Made by a program: the position numbers and the translations under genes. Positions 11,640 to 23,035 of a stretch of 64,000 bases of DNA are shown here, piece by piece. The stretch's first letter is position 1, and each line of letters opens with the position of its first letter. The DNA comes from Aedes albopictus. Taxonomy: Eukaryota > Arthropoda > Insecta > Diptera > Culicidae. The notes beneath the pieces were generated by a model, which had not been told where the DNA came from, ran no database searches, and worked only from the letters and a program-made list of their open reading frames with translations. The stretch covers positions 27,596,878 through 27,660,877 of the forward strand of contig NC_085138.1 of NCBI RefSeq assembly GCF_035046485.1, in the 5' to 3' direction.

Positions 11640-12177
11640 CAGGGTCGTGCAATTTCGAAAGGAAAACATGACGTACGACGACTGTAGCAAATCGTTTCCC
11701 ATGCGAACGGACTGCTGTGATGTTTCATCTCTCACCCAGCAACACACTCGTTCGTTGCTGCTACAGAAACAAGTGTGTATGAAACATGGGATGATACACT
11801 TGGATTTTCGTTTCATTTATGAGTCATTGAAATACTTCAACATGCTAAAAACACTATTTAAACCACATTTTCAAATAGTGGTGCACGCCAATAGAATGAT
11901 AATTATGTTTTATGAAAGAGGATAACAAATTCGACCACTTAAATCCAATTTACCGGCGCCCGTAACCATTGAGAGACTAGCGCGCACCAGTGAGACACTA
12001 ATGCTCTGACGGGTGAAGCACAAGCAATGCGACCGGGTGGGAGACTACCGAGTGCTACGATGAGTGGAAAAGTTTTTTTTAACGACCGAGTCATTAGAAA
12101 AATGTATGAAACACTTGAAGTGACTCATTCAAATGTTGCATGAAAGTGTATCATTGAAACGAAATTGTACGCCCCTG
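11640..12177. mobile_element. hAT-type non-autonomous element, 8-bp TSD
   Basis: The terminal inverted repeats are CAGGGTCGTGCAATTTCG and its near-complement CGAAATTGTACGCCCCTG. Perfect 8-bp duplications CTATAGAC flank it at 11632-11639 and 12178-12185. An 8-bp duplication and CAGGG ends are standard for the hAT superfamily. Inside are only short frames, one of 92 codons with no recognised domain. It lies in the left arm of the large foldback, where the right arm has no counterpart. Confidence 0.88.
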
Positions 12178-12798
12178 CTATAGACAAAAGTCTAAGAGCG
12201 GGAGGAGGAGAGGTCTGAGGTGATCAAAATTTAGTCTACGTTGTTTATGAATGGTCCCATAGGAGATTTGCCCTTCTTTAATTTATAGGCTGTTCTTTCT
12301 AGTTATATCCTTGACAACCTTATTCGCAGTCTAAGAATTAACTACATTTTTCTCATTTTAAGAATGTGTTGTTTTTCTAAGTTTCACTGTTACAGAAATG
12401 TTAAATTACCAAACTGTCTACTCTTCCTTAAGGGATTTCCCGCCTTACTTCAAGCTTACTGTTTTTTCGAGGCCCACTTTTGGATCGGTCTTATTTTGAT
12501 CTAGCTGAATGATCATTTAGCTTAGCGGTAGTTTGGCCAAATGTCTTTACGGTCTAATGAGCCAGTATCGACAGCCAGTATAGGGCCTTTGCTGACAGCT
12601 ATGTGTCATACAAGATCAGATCGCATACGTATTATTCATTTATTTTGTTTGAGGGCTATTCTTTTAAAAGATATCTTCTGGTATTACAGCTGTCAGTGTT
12701 TTATTGTAATATTCTTTCTTTCAACAATGTCTGCTCTTTCTAGCAGTAGTGGTAATACTGTCGGCATCATAAATGCTTTTTTTGTCTATTTTATTTAA

Positions 12799-13067
12799 GG
12801 CAAAACTGGAAGCATTTCCTCACTTTTTGGTTTTTGATTTTTTATTAAATAACGAAGCAATATTTTCAAAATCGGTTTTCGTGCACATGTAGAGTATAGA
12901 TCGAGGTATCTTCTGGAAATGGAAAACATTTTCCACCTCAAAAAAATTCAGAAGATACCTTGATCCATACTCTACATGTGCACGAAAACCGATTTTGAAA
13001 ATATTGCTTCGTTATTTAATAAAAAATCAAAAACCAAAAAAAATGAGGAAATGCTTCCAGTTTCGCC
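12799..13067. mobile_element. Long-armed palindromic MITE, TTAA duplication
   Basis: TTAA at 12795-12798 and 13068-13071 flanks GGCAAAACTGGAAGCATTTC and its near-perfect complement. Each arm is about 118 bp, nearly identical, with a short centre around AAATGGAAAACATTTTCC. TTAA duplications are typical of piggyBac-type transposition. Confidence 0.9.
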
Positions 13068-13391
13068 TTAAGAACTGTTGGATATCAGCATGTCTAAATT
13101 CTCAAACGAAGACTCGTCTGAACCAAAATGTGTCAATTAGTATAGATCGAATTGAAAATGTTGAGATTTATTGAGTCTTAGAAAAAAATTGCGATAACGC
13201 TTTTCCGGGAAGTGTAGCATTCCAGAAAGTGGATTTCCGGAGAACAATTTTCTGGGAAATGAGTCATTTCACATGTTTTCCGGGAAATGTTATAGATTTT
13301 GAAAAATTGAGTATTTTATCGCATGTCTCTGGGTTAAATGCGCTCTGTGGTAAACTAAATTTTGCTAATGTTTTTTTATTTCATTTATTTA

Positions 13392-13672
13392 GGCCGATGC
13401 AAATATTAAATTTGTTTTATGTCACCCCCCCCCCTTCAAAAATCCCGAAATTTTGAAGGGGCGAAAAAAAAACATTGTTGCTCATGACTCCATCTTCAAT
13501 AGAAAAAATGTTTTCAAGCAACAATTTTTCAATAGTCGAAAAATATTTTTTTCAATAGTGGATGAAATTTTTAATTTTTCAATCGTTTTTTTTCGTTTTT
13601 ATTTTTTGTCCCCCCCCCTCGTACCCGATGAGAGGTCGCGGACATAAAAGAAATATAATATTTGCATCGGCC
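13392..13672. mobile_element. MITE with GGCCGATGCAAATATT ends, TTA duplication
   Basis: GGCCGATGCAAATATTA and its complement lie at the two ends, and the arms also pair over GTTTTATGTC/GACATAAAA. TTA flanks both sides (13389-13391 and 13673-13675). The interior has C-rich runs and T-rich stretches. Frames read through it are artefacts. Confidence 0.8.
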
Positions 13673-13767
13673 TTATTGAAAATGCGAAAACATTGAGGAA
13701 GTGATAAAAAAGAAACCGATCTTTACCTATATCCTTTATAAAAAAACATACATAAACCATCATCGAT

Positions 13768-13916
13768 TCTACCCCATTACCCCGAATGCCACTACCCCGA
13801 AAGCCATTACCCCGAATAGGCCATTACCCCGAAAGCCGTTACCCCGAATGGGCCATTACCCCGAACGCCACTACCCCGAATGGGTCACTACCCCGAACGC
13901 CATTACCCCGAAAGCA
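13768..13916 (+). repeat. CCATTACCCCGAA minisatellite, array A
   Basis: About nine units of 15-17 bp, each CC(A/G)TTACCCCGAA or CCACTACCCCGAA with a short variable linker. The array is preceded by GATTCTACC and followed by AGCATATTTTTAG. The same flanks occur around the opposite array at 16.05-16.39 kb. Confidence 0.9.
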
Positions 13917-14479
13917 TATTTTTAGATGGGTTATTCTGATGATGGGTATTTTATATTTTTATTAATTTAATAACAACTGACAGCTTCAATACCAGAAGAT
14001 ATCATTGTAAAGAATAACCTTAAAACAAAATAATGGAATAATACGTATAAGAGATGATCTTGTATGAGATAGAGCAGTCAGCAAAAGTCCTAAATGCTGG
14101 CTATCGATATTGGCTAATTAGGCCGAAAAGACATTTGGCCAAAGTATCACTAATAAGTCTACTGATCATTAGGCGAGATCAAATAATACAAATTGCAAAA
14201 TAGGCCCGGAAAGAACATTTTATAGTAAGAAAAAGAAAAAATCTTTTAAGGAGGAATAGACGATTTGGTAATAAAACTCAATAACAGTGTAACTTAAAAA
14301 AAAACATTCCTTAAATGTGAAAAAATGTGATTGATAGGTTGGCCGCCAATAAGGTCTGCAAGGATATAACTAGAAAGAACAGCATATAAATTAAAGAAGG
14401 GCAAATCTCCTATGGGACCATTCATAAACTACGTAGACCGAATTTTGGTCATCTTGGTCCTCTCCCCCTCCTCACAATA

Positions 14480-14697
14480 ATTACACCGTATTTGGCCAGA
14501 GGCCGCACAGACTGTACATTACTAACATTAGGCAATGGACAACACGTATAACACTCAGTGGCCCAGTGGAGTATTTTCTGTTTTGACGAAAAGTTTTCCT
14601 CGACCGGAGCGGGAATCGAACCCACACTCCGAGGCATGCGAGATACCTAAACGACTAACGCCGCTAACCGCTCGGCCACGAAGTTCACGATTTGTTC
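14480..14697 (-). mobile_element. tRNA-derived SINE (minus strand)
   Basis: Read on the minus strand it opens with GGCCGAGCGGTTAGCGGCG (A-box region) and carries the B box GGGTTCGATTCCC. It is followed by a non-tRNA body including AAACTTTTCGTCAAAACAG and GTTGTCCATTGCC. This is a pol III-type SINE, not a functional tRNA gene, since the acceptor ends do not pair and a body follows. Insertion borders are approximate. Confidence 0.7.
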
Positions 14698-15660
14698 ATA
14701 CAAAAATTTGTAAATTTGTATAGAGCTTAGAATTTGGATAGACCCTCTCCTACTTACATAGTATATGCACGGCCCCTATACATAAATCTGCAAAGGGCAA
14801 CATGGCTACCAAACAACTCCCGAACAATATAAGTTGAAAGAACAGCCCAGCTTTAAAAGAAGGAAAAACACCAGATGGAATTAATAGAGATATGTCGCCA
14901 ATCAACACGGTAACGACGTAACTAGAAAGAACAGCCTATAAATTAAAGAAGAGCAAATCTCATATACAGTAAGCAGCTTTCACTCCCAGTAAACTATATA
15001 AGTGCAGCTAAAAGAACAGCCTTCCTTGAAAAGAAAAGCTACAGTTTAGTCGCCAGAAAAAAAAATAGTTAATTAGGTCCAACGATGCTGGATCTACCTT
15101 GCTAAGTGAACTGAACTGAATATCTAAAATCCAGTCCAGTACTACAATCTTGAAAAAAATATTCAGAAAACAATTTTAGGGCTCGATGTTCTAGAAACTG
15201 ATCATCAAAATCAAAAGAAAATCAAAAGAAATCTAGTTGCCAGTTTGGCCGCAAGTTAATTCTGAAAAAATTTACTTGAAAGAACAGCCTATTATTCAAA
15301 GAAGAACAAATCCGCTATGGAGTTAGTTATTCGTCTGCAAATAAACTACGTAACACTCAAACTTGAAAGAACAGCTTCTGATGAAAAGAAAGAAACATTT
15401 CTATAAAGAAATTAACAGTTTGGCTACCAAACAACTCTGCAATAGTACACGGTTGGAAACTGCAAACTTAAAAGAACAGTCTATTTTTAAAAGAAGGCAA
15501 ATATTTGAAGAAGTGTAGTTTGATAACCAGCACAATCGTTTGCCACCAGTTACAATCGTGCTTGAGGCCAACCAACTTTTAAAAGAAGGGAAAATGTCAG
15601 TTTGAAATACTTGTAGTATTTATAGCCATAGCTATAAGTTCAAAAGAGCAGCTAGTTTAA

Positions 15661-16050
15661 AATATGGAAAATTTGTCTTTACTTGTCTTCTTAATTTCAT
15701 TGCGTTTGCTGCTTTCGTTTTCACGAACCTTACTTTTGCATGAAGCACAACATACGGAAACCTAAGGGAAACGGAACCTATCTTAAATAATGTGCTCCCA
15801 TTGTCATGCTATCTAAAACGAAGTAAATAAGAGCTATTTGATTTGTGTTTTATTTTTATATTTTTTTTTACTCGTTACAAAAAGAAAACGGAAAAAATCG
15901 GTACCTAAATCGTCTGTTTAAGAATAGAATTAACATAGGGGCATAGCATGGAGAAGAGTATTCATACCTACACTAGTTACTGATTACCCTTTTTTAACTT
16001 ATAATCACCTTCATCAACTTCTAATCGGTCACCACTTTTTTGGTGATCTC
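15661..16050. other. No recognisable gene
   Basis: AT-rich stretch between the foldback and the second CCATTACCCCGAA array. Nothing recognised. Confidence 0.4.
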
Positions 16051-16054
16051 CTGA

Positions 16055-16386
16055 ACGATTCGGGGTAATGGCCCTTTCGGGGTAGTGGCTTTCGGGGTAA
16101 TGGCTTTCAGGGAAATGGCTTCCGGGATAATGACCCATTCGGGGTAATGGCTTTCGGGATAGTGGCCTATTCGGGGTAATGGCATTCGGGGTAGTGGCGT
16201 TCGGTGTAATGGCGTTCGGGGTAATGGGATGGAGCCACCATCATCATAATAACTTTCCAAAAATATGCTTTCGGAGTAATGGCGTTCGGGGTAGTGGCGT
16301 TCGGGGTAACGGCTCATTCGGGGTAATGGCTTTCGGGGTAATGGCCTATTCAGGGTAATGGCTTTCGGGGTAATGGGGTAGAACCG
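16055..16386 (-). repeat. CCATTACCCCGAA minisatellite, array B (inverted)
   Basis: The same units as array A, in complement (TTCGGGGTAATGG). They form two blocks, about 16055-16222 and 16271-16386, separated by a spacer with CCATCATCATAATAACTTTC. The spacer contains the AAAAATATGCTTTC flank seen, in complement, beside array A. It ends in GGGGTAGAACC, matching the other flank of array A. Confidence 0.88.
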
Positions 16387-16680
16387 TAAAAGAGTCACAG
16401 TGGACTTACCAGATTGGTAAGCATGTTGGTTCACATAAGAAGGCACATTGGCCAGATGAACATCACGGATATCTAGGCTGATCGGGAAAAGAAGTTAATA
16501 TTGATCAATTTTATACGTGCCCGAAAAGCCGGAGAAAGGAGCGTGTGGGGAATTATTTTCGAATGGTCGTAAATCTCTGGCACTTTCTACCGGTGACTTA
16601 TCGATATGGCAATTCAGTGTGTCGGACAAACCGTGTGTACTAGTGGAATCGATTTCAGTTGTGTGCCTTCAGGAAACGGA

Positions 16681-16860
16681 GTTGGTCAAGTCACTCAGTA
16701 GCTTGAACGAAAGAAGCGCTCGTCTAGTGAATTGGGAGTCGAGGGTTCGATTCCCACCGGAGCACGTGGATTTCTTTTTGCAATTCAAATCTCGATTTCT
16801 TCACCAAACACGGATTTCTGTCGTGTTCATGAACATCACAGGATTTCTAACCTGCTAACC
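16681..16860 (+). mobile_element. tRNA-derived SINE or tRNA relic
   Basis: A tRNA-like region with a clear B box (GGGTTCGATTCCC, 16743-16755) is preceded by GCTCGTCTAGTGAATTGGGA. An unrelated AT-rich tail with TTTCTTCACCAAACACGG follows. The A box is not convincing and the acceptor stem does not close, so a live tRNA gene is unlikely. Confidence 0.45.
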
Positions 16861-17815
16861 AGAAATACCATTCAAAAATTACCAGCTACTCAATTCTGTA
16901 AACCGCTGTGCAAAGCTGTGCCCCAGCAGCAGTATGTCGATAATAACTATCATCAGCCTCTTGGTCGTCCGTTCGTTTCGTTCATTGATCGATGCAAACC
17001 GTCTTCACTCTACGGGCGTGAAACTCCAGACGGCAGAGTATGGACCCATACTATGTAATTAGTTCGCGCAAAAATAGGCCACGGGTATCGGAGAAGGAAA
17101 GCAAGAAAAAAGTGAGATCTCCTATCATCTTCATTCCGATGAAATCGAAAGGGGCGTTCGCGTGACGTGGTCGGTGTTATCGGTTCTCTGGGCATGCAAT
17201 CGACAGCAGCAAGCATCTACCTGGCCATTGTTGTATGGTTACAGCAGCTGGTTGTTGTTGATGGCTTCGCGGTTCGCTGCGAAGAATGAATGGCCACGGT
17301 GCGGCACTAATTTACATGAGTTCGTGCTGACTGTTGCAGTTCTTCAGCAATGCATATTGCAATTGCAGAAAGGGAAAACTATTCATCGAAGTGATTCAAC
17401 CGAACCTCACGAATCAAACCGGCGCGCGGTAGCGGACGGTGATGAGTGACGATGATTGTTGGAGATTTGAGCCTTTTTCCTAGCACGCGCAACGAAAAAA
17501 TGGTGTAACAGCGGTTTTGCATACATCCGAATTGCACAAAACTGGCAGCCCCTTAACAGCACAGCTATTGTTTTTGTTCAACTATGGAGCTGTCTCCCGA
17601 AGTGATTGCCTTGCTATGAGGTAGCTGCCAAGATATTTGATCGGAAATGAGTGGTTTCTGCTTCGTGCGTTCGGAATTTCCATTCAAGCGAAAGAAGAAC
17701 ATGTTGATTTTGACACGAATGGATTGCAGCACTTGGACGGTTTGTAAAATTTGTCGGAAACGCCTAAGCTTTATTAATGCAGATAATATCCTCTAAGCTA
17801 TCTAGATACAACTAA
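16861..17815. other. Mostly unique sequence, higher GC
   Basis: Low in recognisable repeats and with moderate GC. No protein is recognised in the short frames. It may be a remnant of unique host DNA (intron or enhancer); I cannot tell. Confidence 0.35.
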
Positions 17816-19180
17816 AAACAAATGGTTCAGACGAATTTTTGGAATACATCCTGGTGTATATCCTGGAGGAATTCCTGGACGGATTCTTGGAGGAATTCTT
17901 AGCAGAAGTTTTGAAGGAATAACTGGAGAAATTGTTAAAAAAATGCTGGAGCATTTTTGAGAATTTTTTTGAGAAATTCTTGGAGAATCTCTTGATGGGA
18001 TTCATGGAGGAATTCTGGGAAGAAGTATCGGAGCAGATCCTGGACAATTACCTGAAGGAACTTCCTAGAGGAACTCTAAGAAGAATTTATTAAGGAATTC
18101 CTGAAAATGTTCCTGGAGTAATTCCTGAAGGAGTTGCTGGAGGGATTTTGGGAGGAATTTTTGGCGGAATTCCTTAACAGTTTTCGGAGAAATTTCTGAG
18201 GAAATCCCTGAAAGAATTCTCGGACGAATTCTTAGAGTAATCGCAAGAGCATTTTCTTGAGGAATTACTAAAGGTTTCCTGAAGGACCCTGGAGGTATTC
18301 ACGGAGGAATTTCTGGAGGAATTCTTAAAAAAAAATCCTAAAAATCCTTGGAGGAAGTCCTGGAAGAATTCTTCGAGGAATTCCTGAAAAAGATCTTCGG
18401 GGATCTCCTGTAGTAATTTCTGTTGGAATTCCTAGAAAAAATTATTCACGAATTCCTGGAGCAATTCCTGAAGAAATGCCTGAAAGTAATCTCAGATGAA
18501 TCCCTGGAGTAATTTTTGGAAGATTTTCTGGACGATTTCCTGCAGGTTTTTGAAGAAATTCTTGGAAGAATTTCTGGAAAAATCCTTGAGAGCTTCTTGG
18601 AAAAATTCATACAGGAGTTCTTGGACGAATTCCCGGAGTAACTCTCGAAGAAATACCTGGAGGATTGCTAGGAAAAATTCTTGGCAGAAGTCTATGAGGA
18701 ATTCCTGGAAAAAATCTTGGAGAAATACCTAGAGGGATTCTTTGAGGAATTCTTGGCAGATGTTTTAGAGTAATATCTGGAGAGATTCTTAAAGCCCAAG
18801 TATCATTTTTTAGTCAAATAGACTAGAAGAGGTTTTTAAAACCACCAATAAACCAAAATAAAAAGCATTAGGTTTTATGACGGTTCTCAAAACCTTTACA
18901 AGACTATTTGGCCATCAAAATGTTGCTTGGGAAGAAATTCTTGGTGGAATTCTTGAAGCAATTCTTGGACAAATTCCTTGAGGGATTCTTGTAGGAATTT
19001 CTGGTAGAATTCGTGGAGAAACTCCTAGAAGAATTTTCGAGGAATTTCTTGAAAAATCCCTGCAGGAATTATTGGTAAAAATTCTTAGAGGAATACCTTG
19101 GCGAGAAGTTCTTGGCGAAAGTCTTGGAGGAATTCCTGAAGGACTTTTTGAGGAGCTTGACCGATCAAGTAAAGAGATAC
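17816..19180. repeat. GGAATTCCTGGAG array, locus 1
   Basis: About 1.3 kb of degenerate 12-15-bp units (GGAATTC followed by TTGGA/CTGGA), interrupted by the hairpin at 18795-18931. Frames rich in Glu, Leu, Phe or Ser are repeat artefacts. Together with the following 1-kb repeat it forms a composite also found at 48.8-51.0 kb. Confidence 0.85.
18795..18931. mobile_element. 137-bp hairpin MITE with CCCAAG ends
   Basis: CCCAAGTATCATTTTTTAGT and the complement-like end ATCAAAATGTTGCTTGGG. The arms share AGGTTTT and CATAAAACC-type segments with the element at 21495-21636. It interrupts the GGAATTCC array. Confidence 0.75.
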
Positions 19181-20270
19181 TAGAGTAGAGCTTGAAAGCC
19201 TTTATCCAGAATAGTTTGGATGACCTAGATCATTAAGTGAATGTTGCTAAGTTATCAGAATTGCATTCCGAGGCTCTAAGAGTAGCTAAGATTATATTCC
19301 GCGAGCATTCGCTACAATAAAAATATCCTAAGATATTTGCGGTACCTAAGATATTTGCGACCCAGCAAATACACGAACGCATATGCTGTTGAATAGGATG
19401 CTAAAGTGGAGGCGATATACGTACACTTTACACGAGATTGGAAGCATGTATGCATATGGCCTTGAATATGGCTTCCACTTTAACATCCTATTCTACATCA
19501 TTTACGACTTTGTGTTAGCTGGGGACCCATACTTCAAAATACATTGGATCCTTTTGTATGCTAGTGGTTGGGTGTCCACTAGCAACACATACAGATACTT
19601 GTAATATTGTGAGTTGCAACAGACACAATCGTGAAAGAATCATGCTGATAGAGTGAACAGAAACAAGAGTAGCGCCTGTAGACCTTGACGGTCCTAATTC
19701 CAGAATAGTTTGGAAAGCCTGGAATATCCCATGAATGTACCAAAAGCATCATAGATGTGCACTGAGGCTCCATCAGCAGTATAGACTACATTCCACGAAT
19801 ATTTTTTACAATTTAAGCATAAAACAGTATGTAGATATCGTAACCCAAACTTCAAGGTGTTTTGGAGGCCATTTGTTGTTCACGGAATGTCCAACTACGA
19901 CAATATCGAGTTGCTCGTAGCTTTGCGAGGTCTAATGTACATCAACGTGACCAAATTTCTTGAACAGAGTGAACACAAATGATGGTAGATGTTGTAGATC
20001 TTAAGAAAATGAATTCCAGAGTAGTTTGGATGACCTAGATTACCCTATTCATGTACCATGAATTTTATAGGAGTGCTTTGAGGCTGTCTGTGTACCGTAG
20101 ACTATGTTCTGTGATGAATGTTAGATTTGTGACACAAACTTCGGAGTACTTTGGTGGCCTTAGAATAGCTCTAGGCTCAAAACTTCAACGGGCTATGTTG
20201 GGTAGTAATACACTGCATGTCAAGAATCAGTGAAAACTACTGATGACTAGCAAAACGATAAAATTTGAGC
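19181..20270 (+). repeat. About 320-bp unit repeated three times, locus 1
   Basis: Three diverged units can be aligned by AGTTTGGATGACCTAGAT (near 19212, 19707 and 20023) and by ACCCAAACTTCAA-type phrases (19526, 19842, 20126). The whole block, minus the MITE at 19361-19523, matches 50075-51040. Short frames inside have no recognisable protein. Confidence 0.85.
19361..19523. mobile_element. 163-bp MITE, CCCAGC ends, GA duplication
   Basis: Begins CCCAGCAAATACACGAACGC and ends GTGTTAGCTGGG. The arms pair over GGATGCTAAAGTGGAGGC and its complement. GA occurs at 19359-19360 and 19524-19525. The paralogous locus at 50279-50280 has a single GA and no insert, so borders and duplication are fixed by comparison within this window. 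Confidence 0.92.
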
Positions 20271-20690
20271 AAAAACATGTAGAATTTATAAAAAATCCAA
20301 AAAATACACGTATTTTCGGCTACCAGCAAAAGGGGGGAGAGTGCAAGGGGGGGAGGAGATACCATGCATTTCTTAGCACAGCTATTCCCCTTGACTAAAA
20401 AAAACTCCAGAGTAAAATGTTTTTAAATAAAGAAGATATTGCATTTCTGCCAAAAGTAGATTGTCCCGGGTGTCTACGGGTTAAAATAAAACGCCAACGA
20501 AACCTGGCGGTTCCCAACAGACACCGGAAATCTCCTAACACAACCTCCTAAAATGCCCCTGAAGCCCATTGGAACTTCCTTTTTGGGCTATCTGGGAACT
20601 TTTTGAAACCCCTCTTGACCGTACATTAGATTCCGGGCCATCTGACCAAACCTCATTTGGCCAAAAAAGGAACGATAAACTAAAGTGATC
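20271..20690. other. No recognisable feature
   Basis: Includes a G-rich patch (AAGGGGGGAGAGTGCAAGG) near 20330. No gene or repeat family recognised. Confidence 0.4.
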
Positions 20691-22515
20691 ATGTCACTGT
20701 TCTTTGCATCGGTAGGGTTCAGAAGGGTTCAAGAGGGCTTTTGGGGAACTTGCAGTGGAACTTCAGAAGGATTTCTGGGTCACTTCAGAAGCATTAAGGA
20801 AAGCTTGGGGTGATTCATAGTGTTTCTGGAGGAGTTGGAGGGTTTGAGGGAGATGCAGGGGGGTTTCAGAGGCGTTTCAATGCGTTTTTGTGGGTTTCAG
20901 AAGGCTTCAGAGTGATTTCAGGGTGTTTCGATGCTATCAGGGTTCCCGGGGATTCACAGGAAGCTTCTAAGAGTCTCAAGGGATTTAGTAAGGACTTCGA
21001 AGCGGGTTCAGAGGATTCAGATTCCAGAGGATTTCATTAAGTTGATGGAAGCTCTCCTGAAGCATCAGGAGACATTCAAAGGAGTTGAGGATGGGTTAAA
21101 GGCGTGTTCACGTACCTTTTAGGCAGATTCAAGAATTTTGAGAGTATTTCGGAGGTTATGAATGGGTTTCTTGGAGGTTTAAAAGAACGAGGACATGAGA
21201 AGTGGTCAATACATTTTAAAATAGATCAGTGGACTTTGAGGGAGATTTCAAGGCGTTCCAGTTGATTTCAGAGGAATTAGAAATACTCCAGGAAATTTTC
21301 AGGGGGATGTCGGAGGTTAAAGAGATGTTTCTGTGAGGGTTTCAGGACATTTCAAGGCATTCGGTCCAGAGGAGTTCGTAGGTGTCACAAAGGCGTTTTT
21401 ATGAAAGTTTCAAGACATTTCATGGGGTTGATAAAGCTTCAGGAGAACATCAGAAGGCTTACAAAGATTTTTCTATGCGTTTCAAAAATTGCAGCCCAAG
21501 TAACATTTGGATGACCAATTAGTCTTGAAAAGGTTTTGGAATTCGTCATAAAACTATATACCTTTTAACCTATCTTGGTTTTATGATGATTCTAAGAACC
21601 TCTTCTAGTCAATTTGACTAAAAAATTTTACTTGAGAGGGGGCTTTAGGGGGCTTCCGGTGGTTTCGAAGGGTTTAAGAGAGTTTGAAGGTGGCACGAGA
21701 GAGTGTTCAAAGCGATTAAAGGCATTTCATGCGCTTTCAGAGGGCTTAGGGGCATCCCTGGAGGTTTCAAGGGAATTCGCGAGAATTAAATGGAAGTTTC
21801 AGAGAGCGTTTGTGGCGTTTCAGTAGGTTTCAGAGATTTAAAGGTAACTTCAAGGGATTTTAAAGGGAGTTTCCAGAAGTTTGAGAGTTTTTTTTTTATT
21901 TTTCATGTGTATTTTAACTTACTTGCTAATTCTAAACTGTTGGGAGAAGTTACTGTGAGTACCCAACCGGACTTTACCAGGAAATCCAAGGTGTTTCAAG
22001 GAACTTCATGGGTTTTAAGAGGCTCAGGGGAGTTCTCAGGGGTCTTACGGGAGCTCTTGAGGGTTTACCGAAAAGTTTTTAGAGTTTCAGAAAAGTTTAA
22101 GAGATGACTTTTTTTATTTAAGGTTTTTCTTTCTGTGTATTTTAACCTAAGCTAATTCTACCCTTTTTAGGAGATGAGAAATAGAGGGGTTTCATAATGT
22201 TTCATGCATTTCAAAGTTTCAAAAGTGTTTCATGGAATTTCAGTGTGTTTTAGAGGGTTCCAGGCGGCTTCAGGCGGTTCCCGGGTTCTCAAGAACAGGG
22301 GTTTCAAGCTGCCCCAAAGCATTTCAGGAGTTTCCTTGGGTTCCAGGGATTCTGGCGGGCTGAAGACCGGGGTCTCATGGGGTTTCAGAAGGGATACAAA
22401 GTATTTAATGTTGTATCGAATTATTTCATGGCGTTTCAGTTGGTTTCAAGGGGACACACAGGAATTTTACGCCGTTTTAGGAAAGCTTCGGTGAGCTTCA
22501 GAGGGATTCCAGGGA
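20690..22515. repeat. Degenerate GGTTTCAGAGG repeat field
   Basis: Nearly 1.8 kb of loosely repeated words such as GGTTTCAGAGG, CATTTCAAGGCG and GCTTCAGGAG, mostly plus-strand oriented. Open frames here are artefacts. The element at 21495-21636 interrupts it. The same repeat type occurs in complement at 32.4-33.8 kb and in direct orientation at 33.87-34.9 kb. Confidence 0.8.
21495..21636. mobile_element. Hairpin MITE, same family as 18795-18931
   Basis: CCCAAGTAACATTTGGATGA at the left, and a right end whose complement is CTCAAGTAAAATTTTTTAGT. The interior shares AGGTTTT...CATAAAAC with the earlier copy. Confidence 0.7.
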
Positions 22516-23035
22516 GAAATTGATAAAACATATTTGTATAAGCCTATGTGAGTATAAACCGCGAAAGATTCCTAGATTCGATTACCCATATTCAAATGAG
22601 TTCCTCGAGACCATAATAAGTAATTGAACTCACCGCTTTTCAGACTGCATAACTGCATGAGGCTGCGTGAAGTACTAAGATATAGAAACACTGGATTGTG
22701 TGAGGTCCACCAGGACATTCTAAGGTTGAACCCTAGAATGTCTTGAGTTTTCCGAAAATTCCCTGGAGTTTGAAGCTTAGGATCTACAAGCGCGACCGAA
22801 ATCCTATTGACAGTTTTTGGTATCTGTATATGTTTTTAAGAGATTCAGGACGAACTCCAGAAGTTCCCAGGAGTTAAGGCTTCATGGTCTTTGGATCCAG
22901 CCAGTAACCATTATGAAGCGACAGACATTTGATAGGGTTCACAAAACCAATCAAGTTATAATTATGAACTCGCCGGGCATTCTTCGTGCTCCAAAATGCT
23001 CAGAACTATAGAATTTAATGTATACTGACATACCC
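22516..23035. other. Unassigned sequence
   Basis: No repeat family or gene recognised. Includes a segment with AGGACATTCTAAGGTTGAAC. Confidence 0.35.

Larger units (their letters stand above)
11395..15660. mobile_element. Giant foldback with internal AAAGAACAGC repeats
   Basis: The left arm (about 11395-12790) and right arm (about 13960-14965) are diverged inverted copies. 12230-12330 pairs with 14345-14450, 12490-12690 with 13970-14195, and 11415-11560 with 14740-14950. A phrase of the form RAAAGAACAGC plus AAAAGAAGG recurs in the right arm near 14369, 14833, 14921, 15009, 15278, 15360, 15470 and 15640, often 80-90 bp apart. It recurs in complement in the left arm near 11427, 11497 and 12289. 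Other elements lie within it: 11640-12177, 12799-13067, 13392-13672 and the SINE near 14480-14697. No transposase is visible. Confidence 0.7.

Noticed and set aside
14586..14695. A tRNA gene on the minus strand
   Set aside because: A and B boxes are present, but the ends do not form an acceptor stem and a SINE body follows.
13768..16386. CRISPR-like arrays
   Set aside because: Units are 15-17 bp with no unique spacers of constant length; this is a minisatellite in a eukaryotic genome.
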